Source: Takakia lepidozioides
Taxonomy: Eukaryota; Streptophyta; Takakiopsida; Takakiales; Takakiaceae
DNA length: 64,000 nucleotides
Assembly: GCA_030704615.1 (NCBI GenBank)
Contig: CM060732.1
Coordinates: 64,707,053-64,771,052, forward strand
Direction: 5' to 3'
The position numbers and the translations under genes are program-made. Position 1 is the stretch's first letter; every line of letters starts with the position of its first letter. Below the pieces are notes generated by a model that did no database searches, was not told the origin of the DNA, and saw only the letters and a list, made by a program, of their open reading frames with translations. Shown here piece after piece: positions 24,220-36,494 of the stretch.

Positions 24220-25080
24220 TCACCCCTTTCTCTAGCGCCGAGTTCATCAAGAAGCGGTAAAATCTTGGACTTGCTTAGAATTGGAGAAAATCCTAAATCC
24301 GGCAACAAGTTGCCAAGTATTTCGGCTCTTCGTTCTTGACTCAAATGATTTATAGGTCCCTGCAACCATTGATAGTGTCCAACACCAACGGCTGATCTGA
24401 TAATTGGGTAAGCGACAACTCCAATGTATCTGGTTCCTGTGACTCCATGCTGCCAATACAGGATGCAAGAGTGCTGGAAGTGTAGCTATATATACGTCCT
24501 TAGCGTGTATCAGATACACTGAATGTGGAATCTTCACCTTGAAGCTAACTTGGCTGACATCATCGTTGTGACGTCTTATTGACGTGTAACTCGGGGTTTA
24601 GCTGGATATCGTTAATGAAACTCTTGGACTTTGTCAGATGCATTGGCGAGATTGGATGAAGGTTCTCACGTTCTTTCGCTGATGTCGTAGCTTTTCCAAT
24701 GTACGAAATACTCAAGTTGTTTATACTTGATGCGAGAGTCTAGGACTTCGTCGACTTCATACTCGATTTTCTAATTGACTTTCGATTGGTGGAGTGGGTA
24801 TGGAAACTCTCCCTGGAATATTCGATGGATGATACAACTCCAATAATGAAACATGAAAGACTGAATGGATGCGCATACTTCATGAAAGTTTAAGCCGAAA
24901 GCTGACCGGATTTATGTGTCGAATAATTTTGAATGGTCCTAGACGTTGATAATCCAACTTCCTTGATGGTCGCAAGGTTTATATGTCACGTCGAAGAAAC
25001 CACACACGATCTCCTACCTTGAACTGGGGTTGGAGTTGGCGATGTTGATCTGCATACTCTTGCACCTTGCTTCATAGTTC
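24220..25080 (-). pseudogene. Inverted 3' internal end of a gypsy element (integrase tail and chromodomain)
   Basis: The minus strand repeats, in degraded form, the segment found on the plus strand at about 27920-28555: the 'CRSTSPTPTP' stretch of the integrase C-terminus (about 25025-25060), the chromodomain region (about 24590-24780) and the segment leading into the LTR. It is interrupted by stops and frameshifts. Homology to the plus copy stops near 25060-25080, after which the plus-strand protease region begins. Confidence 0.7.
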
Positions 25081-25109
25081 CGGTAAAAATCAGAGTGCAA
25101 AATCGAGAT

Positions 25110-28100
25110 ATCTCTGTATAAGCACTTTTGGACTCAAGGGCTTCAGCATGTTTTATTGACAAAAACTTTGCGAAGCAACACAATTTAACGCTCGTAAAGA
25201 AGAAACTCTCGACCCCCGTTGAAGTCATTGATGGACGACCGTTAACATCAGGAAATGTTGACCCCTTGAAGTGAAGCTTGAAGATCAAGCATCACATATT
25301 GTTTTCAACGTCATCCAGTCTCCAACGAATCATGTGATCCTTGGACTTCCTTGGTTCGTACTTCACAATCCTGACATCGACTTGCGATCGCGAAAACATT
25401 CTGCAAGATAAAAATGTAGAAATATCAAAGGTATTCAACCCCTGTTCATTGGAGCTACAAAAAATGATGCGACATTTGCACTTTATGCGACTCCAATCAA
25501 GACCACAACAGACAAAGGTATTTCGACATTACCCACTGAATATCAAGATTTCAAGGATGTTTTCGAGAAGAAAAATGCAAACATATTGCCAGAACATCGA
25601 CCTTATGACTGTGCAATTGAGTTACAAGAAGGAGCCCAACAACCATTCGGCCCAATCTATAACTTATCCTAAACGGAATTGGCTGCATTACGTGAGTACA
25701 TTGATGAAAATTTGTCAAAGAATTTCATCCGACATTCAAAATCACCTGCGGGGGCGCCTATCTTGTTTGTGAAAAAGAAGGACAAATCATTATGCATGTG
25801 TGTGGACTATCGCGGTCTCAACAAAGTCACAATCAAGAATCGTTATCCGTTGCCGCTGATTTCTGGGCTTCTCGACCAACTGGGACGAGCGAAGATTTTC
25901 ACCAAAATTGACTTGAGATGAGCTTATAACCTTGTACGGATAAAAGAATGAGACGAATGGAAAACAAATTTTCGAACAAGGTATGGACATTTTGAATATA
26001 GTATTATGTCTTTCCTTCTTACAAATGCTCCAGCAACTTTCTAACATATGATGAATGACATTTTTCGAGAATTTCTAGATGACTTTGTAGTCATCTATTT
26101 GGACGACATTTTGATATTTTCACATAATGAAGAAGAACATGGCCGCCATGTACGCCTTGTCCTTGATAAAATTAAGAGAAATATGACTATATGCCAAATT
26201 GGAAAAATGTCTTTTCCATCAATCTGAGGTCGAATTTCTGGCCTACATTATTTCCGACAAAGACGTCTTTATGGATCAGAAGAAAATACAAACCGTCATC
26301 GAATGGATTAAACCAACTTCGGTCTGAGATGTACAATATTTTTTAGGATTTACAAATTTCTATAGAATCTTCATCAATGACTACTCCAAAATTGCTGCAC
26401 CATTGACACGACTCACAGGGAATGATAAATTTGTATAAGATGAGAAGGCTGACCAAACATTTGAAAGGCTGAAGCAGACATTTACAACGGCTCCAATACT
26501 GGTACAAGCAGACCCATCTAAACCATTCTTTTTGGAAGCAGATGCATCGGACTTTACACTTGGCGCGATACTCTCTCAATACGGTACAGATGACCGACTC
26601 CACCCTGTTGGTTTTCGTTCTCGTAAATTTTCCATTGAGGAGTGGCGTCATCTATTGGAGGGAACTAAATATCAGTCACTGTCTATACCGATCACAAAAA
26701 CCTCGAGTATTTTATGAGTGCTCGTGTTTTGAATCGACGTCAAACGACATAGAGTATGTCACTAGCAAAATTTGATTTTGTTATTACCTACCGTCCCGGA
26801 CATCTTCAAGGAAAACTAGATGCTCTTTCTCGACGATCGTATCTTGCGCCAAAAGAAGGGGATGCAACTTTTGACCAACAGAAATCCATCATCTTGAAAC
26901 CAGCAAATCTCTAATTGAATATGTTATCCATGTCCACCTATGACGATGCAGAGATCATAAAGGAGATTCATGAAGCACTGAAGAGCGACCAATTTGCTAC
27001 GACATTACGAAGTCAACTAAATCGACCTCGAGACAACCCACATATTACAAACGACTTCGAATTCAAAGATGACTTACTTTATTTCAAGAGACTTCTCTAT
27101 GTACCTCCAAGACCTAGACTACTGCGAATTCTTCAAACATATCTTGATCTTCCGGCTGTAGGACATTTCGACTTCAACAAAACAATGGAATTGATATCCA
27201 GGGACTATTGGTGGTCGCAGATGTGGAAACTCGTGAAAGAATTTATAAAATCTTGCGATACGTGTGCTAGAGCGAAGAGACCACGACATTGACCTTACGG
27301 CCTTCTTCAACCATTACCCATTCCCAATGGTCCATGGTCATCCGTGTCTATGGACTTTATTACGGACCTTCCAATTTCCAAGACCACCGATTCAATCCTT
27401 GTTATTGTAGATCGTTTACAAAGATGACACATTTCATTCCATGTAATAAGACGGTTACCGGCGAGGAAACTGCAAGACTTTTCCTCAATAATATCTACCG
27501 CATTCATGGACCCCCGAAGGACATCGTATCTGATCGAGGACCACAGTTCATATCAAATTTCTGGGAGGGGATTATTTTACATATTGGATACTAAGATCAA
27601 CCTCTCTACAGCTAATCATCCATAGACTGATGGTCAAACCGAACGTGTAAACCAGATTTTGGAGCAGTATCTTCGATGTACAATAAATTATCATCAAGAT
27701 AATTGGACGGACCTTCTGTCATTGGCTTAAATTGCCTACAACAACACTATACATTCTTCGACCAAACAAACTCCATTTTTCTCCAATTATGGTCATCATC
27801 CTCGAGCAAACCCTTTCCACATGAAGACTGTTGGAAGCCCTGCTGTAGAAAACCTTGCTACTCATCTTGCTACGATTCACAAGGAGCTTACATTCCACCT
27901 CGCAGAAGCTCAAAAACAAGACAAAGAAGTATGTAGATCAACATCGCCAACTCCAACCCCGGTCGGAGATCGTGTGTGGCTTATTCGACGGGACATACAA
28001 ACCTCGAGACCATCAAGGAAGTTGGATTATCAACGCCTGGGACCATTCATTTTTATTCGACAAATAAATCCGGTCAGTTTTCGGCTTGAACTCCTACGAA

Positions 28101-28450
28101 GTATGCGCATCCATCCAGTCTTTCATGTTTCATTATTAGAGTTGTATCATCCATCGAATATTCTAGGGAGAGTTTCCGTACTACCTCCACCAATCGAAGT
28201 CAATCAGAAAATCGATTATGAAGTCGACGAAGTCCTAGACTCTCGCATCAAGTATAAACGTCTTGAGTATTTTGTACATTGGAAATGCTACGACATCAGT
28301 GAACGAACGTGAGAACCTTCATCCAACATTGTCAATGCATCTGACAAAGTCCAAGAGTTTCATCAACGATATCCAACTAAGCCCCGAGCTACACGTCAAT
28401 AAGACGTCACAATGATGATGTCAGCTAAGTTAGCTTCAAGGTGAAGACTC
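25110..28450 (+). pseudogene. Ty3/gypsy chromovirus polyprotein (protease-RT-RNase H-integrase-chromodomain), degraded
   Basis: Order of domains: protease (about 25125-25400, active-site motif read as DSRAS instead of the usual DSGA type), reverse transcriptase (about 25550-26450, with [20 protein letters not shown] and the catalytic VIYLDDILIF), RNase H (about 26480-26780, [20 protein letters not shown]), integrase zinc finger (about 27100-27290, ending SCDTCARAKR), integrase core (to about 27760), and a chromodomain (about 28200-28400, IDYEVDEVLDSRIKYKRLEY). In-frame stops include 25670, 25919, 25949 and 26042, with frameshifts elsewhere. No gag region or primer-binding site is present on this copy: its 5' part is replaced by the inverted arm at 24220-25080. 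A chromodomain places it with the chromoviruses, which target heterochromatin. Confidence 0.88.
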
Positions 28451-28555
28451 CACATTCAGTGTATCTGATACACACTAAAGATGGAGGTTCTCCAACTCTA
28501 AGCAAGTCCAAGATTTTACCGCTCCTCGAGGAACTCGGCGCTAGAGGATGGGAGG

Positions 28556-29229
28556 TGTCACGGACATAGCCCAGAGGAACTTATCAGAAGTAAATATCAG
28601 AAGTTACCAAGTTACCATATTATCAAAAGTTATCGTGATCTACCATGAACTACCATGATTTACAATAAGTTACCATTAGTTATCAAGTTACGGGGAGTTT
28701 ACCAAATTATCGAAAATAACTTGGGAAACTGCTCAGGAAGCTTCCTTTGGAGGAAACTTCTCCATCAAATTACCTCCTTTGTTTAATGAAACTTCTCTAT
28801 CAAGATACCTCCTTTGTTTAAGGAAAATTCTCCATCAAGAAACCTTTGTTTAACCTTGGAAACTTCTCCATCAAGAAACCTCCTTTGGGGAAGCCTCTTA
28901 GGGAACCTCCTAGTAGTCAGTATATATATGAGGCGAGACTGGACACTCTTCAATCTCGCCAACATAAGTTCAAGCTACTCTTGTTTCCATTCCCAGTACT
29001 CCAGTCCAGCTTCCAGTACTCTAGTCCAGTGTCTAATACTCCAGTCCAGTTTCCAGCATTCCAGTATCCAAGTCAAGTTTTAATATCTTGTACTCTTGTC
29101 CATTGTCATAAAGATCATCTTGATTCATACCCATCATGCACTCGGCCACGCCGATCTTGACTTCTTGTCTAGTCTTGTACCTCTAGTCTGATCTCTTATT
29201 TGTGTTCAGTCATGCTCTCGTCCCTGACA
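28556..29229 (+). repeat. Right LTR of the gypsy element
   Basis: It begins TGTCACGGACATAGCCCAG directly after a purine-rich tract (aggatgggagg, a polypurine-tract candidate) and ends CTCGTCCCTGACA. The terminal inverted repeat is TGTCA..TGACA. Internal features are a run of related 'ttaccat' phrases and several near-copies of a 'catcaagaaacctcc' phrase at about 28760-28880. No 5-bp direct duplication is apparent between the bases left of 23665 and right of 29229. Confidence 0.85.
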
Positions 29230-31138
29230 TCAGCCAGAAATGTGGTCCACATTGTTTTGCTTTTGTGTTTGAGTTTTGCATTTTTTCCCCATTGCAAAGT
29301 TAGTTGTCCATCAAAACATGATCGTAGGGCTGGAAGGAAGTGATGATCGGCACCAATCATCATTCAAACTGATGTGTGATTTTGCAGAGAAATCTTCATT
29401 TTGCCCAAAAATGTGAATTGCATCGTTTTGCTTTCATGTTTCAATCCTACATTTCCCCGATTGAAACTGAAATCTTCAAGAAAATATTATGATCAACGGC
29501 GATCATCACATTCTCATGTTTTGTGAATTGATATGTTGGGAATTGCATTGGGTATGCGAGTTCGCAGGTACATAAAATATGTGCTCATGGAGGGAAAACA
29601 CTTGAGCGGTGTCCCTGATTATCTCGACATGTGATTGGATCCTGCCAATGACCCAACCATGTACACAGCTGGGATTTTGAAGGACTGAAGTCCTGCCCAT
29701 TTCAGAGACTGCGGATAGTACCTCGACTGCATACGACGTTTCAAGAACAACAAATGAAACATATGAACAACCATGCGGAAATTGCTGGCGCTCTGACGAG
29801 GAACCACAATATCAGAAAAGAATACGCTGCATTGGCGAAAGGAGCCTAGACTTCCATTCGTCTTGGAGTGGCATGTTAGCGCATTAATTGCTTTTATATA
29901 ATACCAATTTTCTTTTTTTCTGATCTCCCTGCAGGAAAAACAGCCTGTGGGTTTTCAAGGCCTCCATGATGTGGGATGTATGTATTCGACAGCCCCTATG
30001 CCAGGTTTGCCCTTATCCCACAGAGCTGTATACAGCAGAAATGACACTTCGCCACGCAGGTCAACCCAGTTGTTGACTGAGTCTATGACTGAGGCCTTGT
30101 TTTTTGTCAAATTACAATTTTTTTTTGAGGGGTCAACGGTGAGTGTTGTCGTGAGAAACTGTCAGCGCTAGCAGGCTCCGACTCGAACGTGTCAGAGGAA
30201 GGGTGTGGGGGGCAAGGTTTTTTTTTTTTTTGGTTGGGAATGTGTTATTTTCTTAGTATATGCTCTTTTATCTCGAACTATTGTGTATCTCTGCAGTATC
30301 GCTATGTACTGCAGGAATCTTTTGAATGTGATCCCAACTCTCATTGTTATTTGGGGAGGAAGCAAGGTCTTCTCGTGGCAGCCTCTATGACACTCACGTT
30401 GTGAGGTTATTTTGTCGTCTTTGTAATTGTAATAGTGAAACTTACAATTTTAATTGTACAATATTATGGAATGGATGCCACAGTTGTAGGCTTATTTCCC
30501 ATTTCGGGTGTTTGATGGTAGTCTTCATTGTATTCAGCCAACGATTGCCTAGAGTAATCCCACGGTCATAGGACCTTCCTCGGATATAGGCGCCATATGT
30601 TTATGTTGACGTGGCAGATGTCAACGCAACGCCATGTCAGCATTTGTCGCCATGTAAGCCTGCTGACATCACACTCACGCCACGTCAGAGTTGGTGCACG
30701 CTCACGCCACGTCACTCCTGCGTGAGCGTACGCTCACGCGCAAGGCTCAACAGCCAACGCGCAAGGCTCACGCTGTTGCGTCATTGAAGGAATGTGCCTA
30801 TTGAGGCTCCAAGCATCTGAGCATCACGGGAAGAGTCCTAACGATTAATCAAATCCTATCTGCACGCATTTGGTTCTATGCCTCTTCCTGGCGCCCGGGG
30901 TCTGTTCAAATCCATGAAATAATAACTTTGTTCTTCAGAACTTTGTATGGGGAGCAGAAAACGCAAATCAGAAAAAGAGGCCGCAAGTTTCATGGGATTA
31001 GATATGTCTTCCCAAAAAAAAAGGTGGCTTGAGAATCCTCGACCCGGAGACACAAATCTCTGCCCTTTTGAGAAAATGGATTCCACGTTTCCTGGGACCA
31101 AAAGAAGGCTTTACAAGGCCCTTTTGAAATAGTCCCCA
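29230..31138. other. Intergenic DNA, no gene recognised
   Basis: Open frames are short and unrelated to known families. A G/C-rich section at about 30600-30790 holds many copies of cacgccacgtca- and acgctcacg-like words and a perfect 20-base palindrome at 30720-30739. Confidence 0.4.
30720..30739. repeat. Perfect 20-bp palindrome
   Basis: GCGTGAGCGTACGCTCACGC equals its own reverse complement. It sits in a cluster of 'cacgtca' and 'gctcacg' words between 30600 and 30790. It may be a hairpin, a transposon end or a protein-binding site. Confidence 0.7.
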
Positions 31139-31717
31139 ATGAAAGCCAAGTGGGAGCTAAGGTGGGAGTTCCAAGGCTTTAGAGATGAATACTGGACAAT
31201 CATTCGGAGCTCAGTTATATGGATCAAAACTCGCCCTGCAAAGATCTCAGCTTTTCTGTGGCAGATAGCAAAGAGAGTTCTAAAGGTTGGGGAGTGGCTC
31301 CAATTCCATGATGCTCTTCTATCTGCTTGTTGCTAATCTATAGAGCATTGTCTCATCTATTGCAAGGCCCTAGCCAGAGTTTGGCCTTTCATCAAAGCAT
31401 TTTACATGCATTGGAGCACCATAACTCTTACCTCGACAGATCTATTGCTTAACTACGATAAAGTTTAAAATGCAAGATCTTTGACCTGTCCGGTGTTTGA
31501 AACCCTCGGAGCCTCGGCATTGTGGCACCTCTGGAAGGCGCGTTGCAAGAAGACTTTCTCAGATGACACAACTACGATTTCATGTCTTCTTACCAAAGTG
31601 TTCTATGATCTTGCAACAGAGTCAAGGAAAGCTTGGGCGAATGCCTGTGTAGAAATTGAGCGGGATACAAGGAAGACAACATCCATCCACTCTGCATTTT
31701 CAAAACACCTGAGGTAG
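31139..31717 (+). pseudogene. LINE relic: reverse-transcriptase zinc-binding (zf-RVT) region
   Basis: The plus frame WIKTRPAKISAFLWQIAKRV...LKVGEWLQFHDALLSACC followed after a stop by EHCLIYCKALARVWPF has the Cys/His spacing and the aromatic pattern of the zf-RVT domain that follows reverse transcriptase in plant-type non-LTR elements. Stops at 31334-31336 and in the 31466-31468 region break it. The downstream frame (ALWHLWKARCKKTF) continues the same protein type to about 31717. The reverse transcriptase proper is absent, so this is a 5'-truncated relic. Confidence 0.65.
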
Positions 31718-32667
31718 ACAGGGTCTCATCTGCCACAGTCCTTCAGTTTTTGGTGGGCCCCCTCCAAAACAGGACATACCCTCACGGATGAGGGTATATC
31801 TCTCACGAAATTAACATCCACTGGGATGAACCGTATGAATTGGAGGCTACCTACTTCATCCAGCTTCCATGAAAATTTCAGCTCATTTCATCGTGTATTT
31901 TGGAAGATTATAAGAAATTTGCAAGCCCTAAATTTGGGGTACACTCCAGATTCCATTAGGGGTTAATGACAAGGGATTTGTCTCGAGTATGATGCAAAAA
32001 ACAAAATTAAAAAAAAACAAAAGCTTCGACCTACAAAAAATATGTTAGATCTCTCATTTACGTTTTGGGGCCTGAAAAGGGCTTGTTGACCACTGACGTG
32101 GCAGGTAAACAAGCCCAAAACAGATTGCACTTCAAAGGCCATTTTTGGCATAAAATTAGCAATTTTGGAAAAAACACTTCACCTTGTGGTGTGTGAGCAT
32201 TACATACACACATCCACCATTGGCTTTTAAACATTTTGTAGAAAAAAAAGTACTTCATTTGTAGGCACATTTTCTCTTGTCAATTTTGAGATTTCAACCC
32301 CCATGTAATTGCATGAATAGCAACCATAGGTGAAAAAATCAGTTGGACCTGCAATTTAGTGGGGTTATAGCCACTCCACTATTGAGTAAAGAAAAAAAAA
32401 CCAAAAACAAATGAGTGAATAATAGTGAATATAGTGTTATCGATTCATGGTCAAGGAGAGTATACTGCATTTCAAGGTTTTCACAATCTCAACCATAGAA
32501 GTCACAACTGCACCCTTGTTATTCCTCGAAGTGCGTGCTTGCTCCCCATTTTTCGTCTCACACAAACACCGTAAGCATTGACACAGTGGTGTTCAAGATA
32601 AGGTCACGGTACAAAAAATACATTTTCTTCTGAGCCTTTACTAGTCTGAGGACCAGTATCAGTAAAA
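31718..32667. other. Intergenic DNA 3' of the SDR gene
   Basis: A/T-rich with short non-conserved frames. The part adjoining 32668 should include the 3' UTR of the minus-strand dehydrogenase. Nothing further was recognised. Confidence 0.4.
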
Positions 32668-35328
32668 CTAATCATTCTTTTTATCAATCTTCACTGAGGA
32701 TATCTTTGAAGAGAACCACCAGTCTTGCACCCAAGAAGGTGCATAGTGTAGCCACCAGTATGTGCGAGATGAGCAGCCGTATGTGAAGTAAGATGGGACC
32801 GGACTTGAGGTTATAGCTGCAACTGCCTTCATGGCAAATTCGTCCGTGGGTGTATCGTTTAATTTTGCAGATTGAGTTGACCGCTTGATAATTGCCTCTT
32901 CATAAGGCTTGTACAATTTGAGGGCCAAATCCGCAACATAGCCACTCACAATTCTATGGGACTTTGTACCGATTTCAGAAACAATGGCCCCAGGGGCAAT
33001 AACGATGACATCAATTCCAAACGGCTTCAGCTCCTGCCTGGCAAGATAGTGTCAATCAAACTTTTAGATTATCAAGTTGATCCCATCCCATCAGCAAAGT
33101 CACCACCCGCCTGTGTCTAGTTTCCTTCTGCGCTGGCACAGGTACTACTATGTGATCTTCATTTCATAAACCATCCTAAGCAACCCATGGTTGGAAGGCA
33201 GATACCCTTAACCTGACGTAAGTGTTTTTTGAAATTTGAAAGCTAGATAGAGGTCGCATCATTATACAAAAAATATCTTAGCCAAGGACAACAGTCGTTG
33301 GGTTAGTGACAGCTGGATGCTCTTGACTGCTCCATATAGAGTGGCCTAGACAGTATATATCAAAAGGACGCGCTGGAATAATCAGCATGCTGGGTAGTAT
33401 GCCTTACTAAGTATGCTCTTCAAGGTATTGATGGTCTGCTTAGTATGCTCCATTGGTAGCATGCACAGAAACTAAAAGACCATGAATGGTTTGTGTTTTG
33501 CTATCACAATATGCCTCTTTGTAAGCATTAAAAAGATACTGTTACTGTACACCTTATGCACTTCGTTTGAGATTTTCGAGACAATCATTAGAGCTCTGGA
33601 TTTGATCTGAATGTTATGGTGAACAACTTATCCTCAAGGTGATCTCAAACAACTTTCTTTAGTGAATAATGCTTTAATTTTACCAGTCTTCTCTCCCTGC
33701 CCCCTATCTCTGCTCTGTTTGTTTGTGGACTGATCCATTGCCATTGCCCAACACAAATTAAGGTGGCACCTTGTAAATCATCCGGGCTCTGAATATCACT
33801 CTGCTCCCCCATTGGGACCTCCCATGTGTATTAATTGCTGAGCACCTCTTTCTGTTTGCCTGATTCTCGATACCTTTATGCTCTCTTTCATGCCATTAAT
33901 CTTGCCTCTAGAAATGCTCTCCCTGTCCCAGGGGCCCTTGCGGCCCTCTGCGGATGTTATGAACTTTTTCTATTCCTTTCTGTCTCTTGTCTCTCTCTCC
34001 CTTGTTGAAGGAGGGGAAGGACAGATCTGGTGGTAGACAACATGCTATTGTTGGAATGGGAGTAATTTTGGACTGCTATTCTTTCTTCTCATGACAGTTA
34101 AGATACTTACCGAAGTGCATCACTCAAGGCATGCAAAGCTGCTTTTGAGCTGGAGTAGATGCCACTAAAAGGACCAACAACGTATGCACCAATGCTGCCC
34201 ACATTGGCAATTACACCCTTCCCTTGAGCAGCCATGTGGGGCACAACTGCTTGAATCAACAAAAGTGGACCTGCAAAATCCATCATCTCAAAGGTTTCAT
34301 CGTAGGGCCTTAAACAATTCAATACATGAAAACCAGGACCTATAGGAATATGCAAACTCATCACAAGCAATGCCAATACATTTCAGTCTTTCCATCCATG
34401 TTTAATTAGTAGTTGATGGAATGTTAGGCTTAGTACAAAAAAGTGAGTGCCCCTTCTATTCTTCAGAATCCAGCTCTGGTTTGGGCGATCAATTAAGGAC
34501 AAAGCTTCAACCTACAAGTAAAGTAAACAGTCAATTCATGACAGTGGGGGTTTTATGAGCAGGATGTGGGAATACTCTCCAGATCTTCAATATTCTGAGA
34601 TAGCCTGCAACTTCCAAGCATAGTTTAGTGCCCTCGATTTTGAAACACAGCAGGGTGGAATTGAACTGACCAGCAGTGAAACTGCTGCTGCACTTGTAAG
34701 GACGTATCGAATTTAGTTAGCCGCAGTTGACGACTACTGCTCTCATCACTGGACCCTACTTCAACTGATTTACATTGTGCAGCGCATTCTGATATTCATG
34801 GTTGATGTACCGGTCGCAAATCAAGCGTCCATAGATCATATAGGGCGAGGATGTGAAAGCTCCGGCCTAAATACGCATATTGCAACATTGCCGTTGTTAC
34901 CATTTTTCATGAAAACTGCGGAACATACAGAACCTCTCAGGTTTTACGCCATGATACAAAACAAGATTCATACCAAATAGATTGGTCTGGAAGGTCCTCT
35001 CCACAAGGGAGAAAGGGGCCTCGGCAACAGGAACCTTAGCAGGAACGCCAGCGTTGTTGACCAAAATATCAATGCGGCCATACTTTGCCATGACGGTCTC
35101 CACCGCTTCGCGAATGTTAACCTCGACAGTGACATCAAGAGTCAAGGTTGCAATACGAGGATGTCCCTGCAGCTGTTTCATGGTATCCAGCGACCTGGAT
35201 GTCGCCACAACACTGTAGCCCGCGTCACTAAATGCCAAGGCCAGACTAGCGCCTATACCGCCATCCGAGCAGCCCGTGATGAGCACTACGTCATCTCGCC
35301 TCCCGCTTGCTCCAGGTCCTCCCTCCAT
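32668..35328 (-). CDS. Short-chain dehydrogenase/reductase, AYR1-like
   Basis: NAD(P)H-dependent classical SDR, most like the 1-acyldihydroxyacetone-phosphate reductase (AYR1) group of plants and fungi, which reduces a lipid precursor at the ER or lipid droplets; substrate assignment is by similarity only. Exons: 35328-34974, 34270-34111, 33037-32668; 885 nt, 294 aa, phases 1 and 2, all GT/AG. Motifs: nucleotide-binding TGCSDGGIGASLALAF near residue 20, NNAG near residue 90, the substrate-site Ser region NVGSIGAYVVGPFSG, and the catalytic YSSSK. The C-terminus is rich in Trp and aromatic residues (SRTYWWLHYAPSWVQDWW), as in membrane-associated members. The start ATG at 35328 is followed by a short Gly/Arg-rich leader and then the Rossmann fold. 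It lies downstream of ICMT on the same strand, 1.2 kb away. Confidence 0.9.
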
Positions 35329-36494
35329 CCGTTACCAGTTCCTTCACAAAACCCTCTACCACCGAACCGCAATCAATTTCACAAGCGTCGACGAATTCCC
35401 CTGCAACTAGATTCCTCACTTCTTGCAGATTGCTTGGTTAATAAGCTTAGCTTCGAGCCTCCAGACTGCATAAGCGATCCAACAAGTCGTCCTACTAATA
35501 AGACCAAGGCCCACGTCAGTAAAGATGCTGCCTTCACATGCATCTGCGTCACGCGTGCAGCCATGACTGACAACCCTACCCGTAATATGTATATGACGTT
35601 ATATATATGTACACGTCATAGGCCTAACATTTACTAAAGTTGTCCAAATACAATTTTTGGCCCAACTCCACCAGCAATAATCCTCCACTACATTGAAAGT
35701 ACTCTCATGGCATACTTTTCGTACCATTTGAATCCATTATATTTTTGTGGACATAATTCAATTCGTTGCTATTAGTGTGGAGCAACATGAAGCCCGAGTT
35801 GAATGAGGACAACTTTATTGTGAAAGCCCCCAAATGGTACATACAAACTTTTGGAGTATACTACCTAATTTTGGACGATAGAATTTGGGAGCTTTCCTTG
35901 CTGATGGTGGTGGCAAGGTAGCAAGATTCAGTTTTGTAACTAAAAATGTAAGAGTTTTATGCTGTTTGGAGGAGAGAAGTGGCTATAGTGCAGCAAAAGA
36001 AAAGCTTACGAGAACAGATAGCCACTGCCGCATTGTGGTTGCCCTGGTGTCAATGCAATGACATATCTCAGGAAATCCAAACAAGGCTGACCTGACTTGA
36101 TTGTCTTATGTCTGCATGTCAAGTTCTGCTTATGCTAGGAAAAAGCATTATGGTCAAGAAGCATGTGGCTTTTGTTGTCCAAGTGTTCAGTCTTTCAATA
36201 ACAATACCCCAATGTTCATCAAAACTATTACCATTTCACCTGTCAGGCAGTAAAACCATTTTGTTGAGTAACATTTGTGGCGCACCTAGCTCAGGCATAA
36301 ACTTCCTTGCCATATATGAAGAGAGAGAGAGGAGAGAGAGAGAGGACGCTGGCTATGGCCGGCATGACTAAGAGCCACTTCACCTTGTAGCTACTGCCCC
36401 CCTTTCGGACAGAAGCCGAATATGAATACCAAATGACTTTGCACATAATAGTCCTAGAGAAGAGGGTATGCAACAGACCTTTTGCAAAGAATGA
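35329..36494. other. Intergenic region between SDR start and ICMT stop
   Basis: This should hold the SDR promoter and the ICMT 3' UTR. Repeated TATATA-like words at 35588-35610 lie 260 bases upstream of the SDR ATG; a (GA)n microsatellite lies at 36317-36344. No other gene is supported. Confidence 0.4.
36317..36344. repeat. (GA)n microsatellite
   Basis: Interrupted GA run (gagagagagaggagagagagagagg) about 150 bases 3' of the ICMT stop codon. Confidence 0.8.

Noticed and set aside
23665-29229. Standard full-length LTR retrotransposon
   Set aside because: The LTRs are inverted relative to each other, and gag, primer-binding site and a 5-bp direct duplication are not found.
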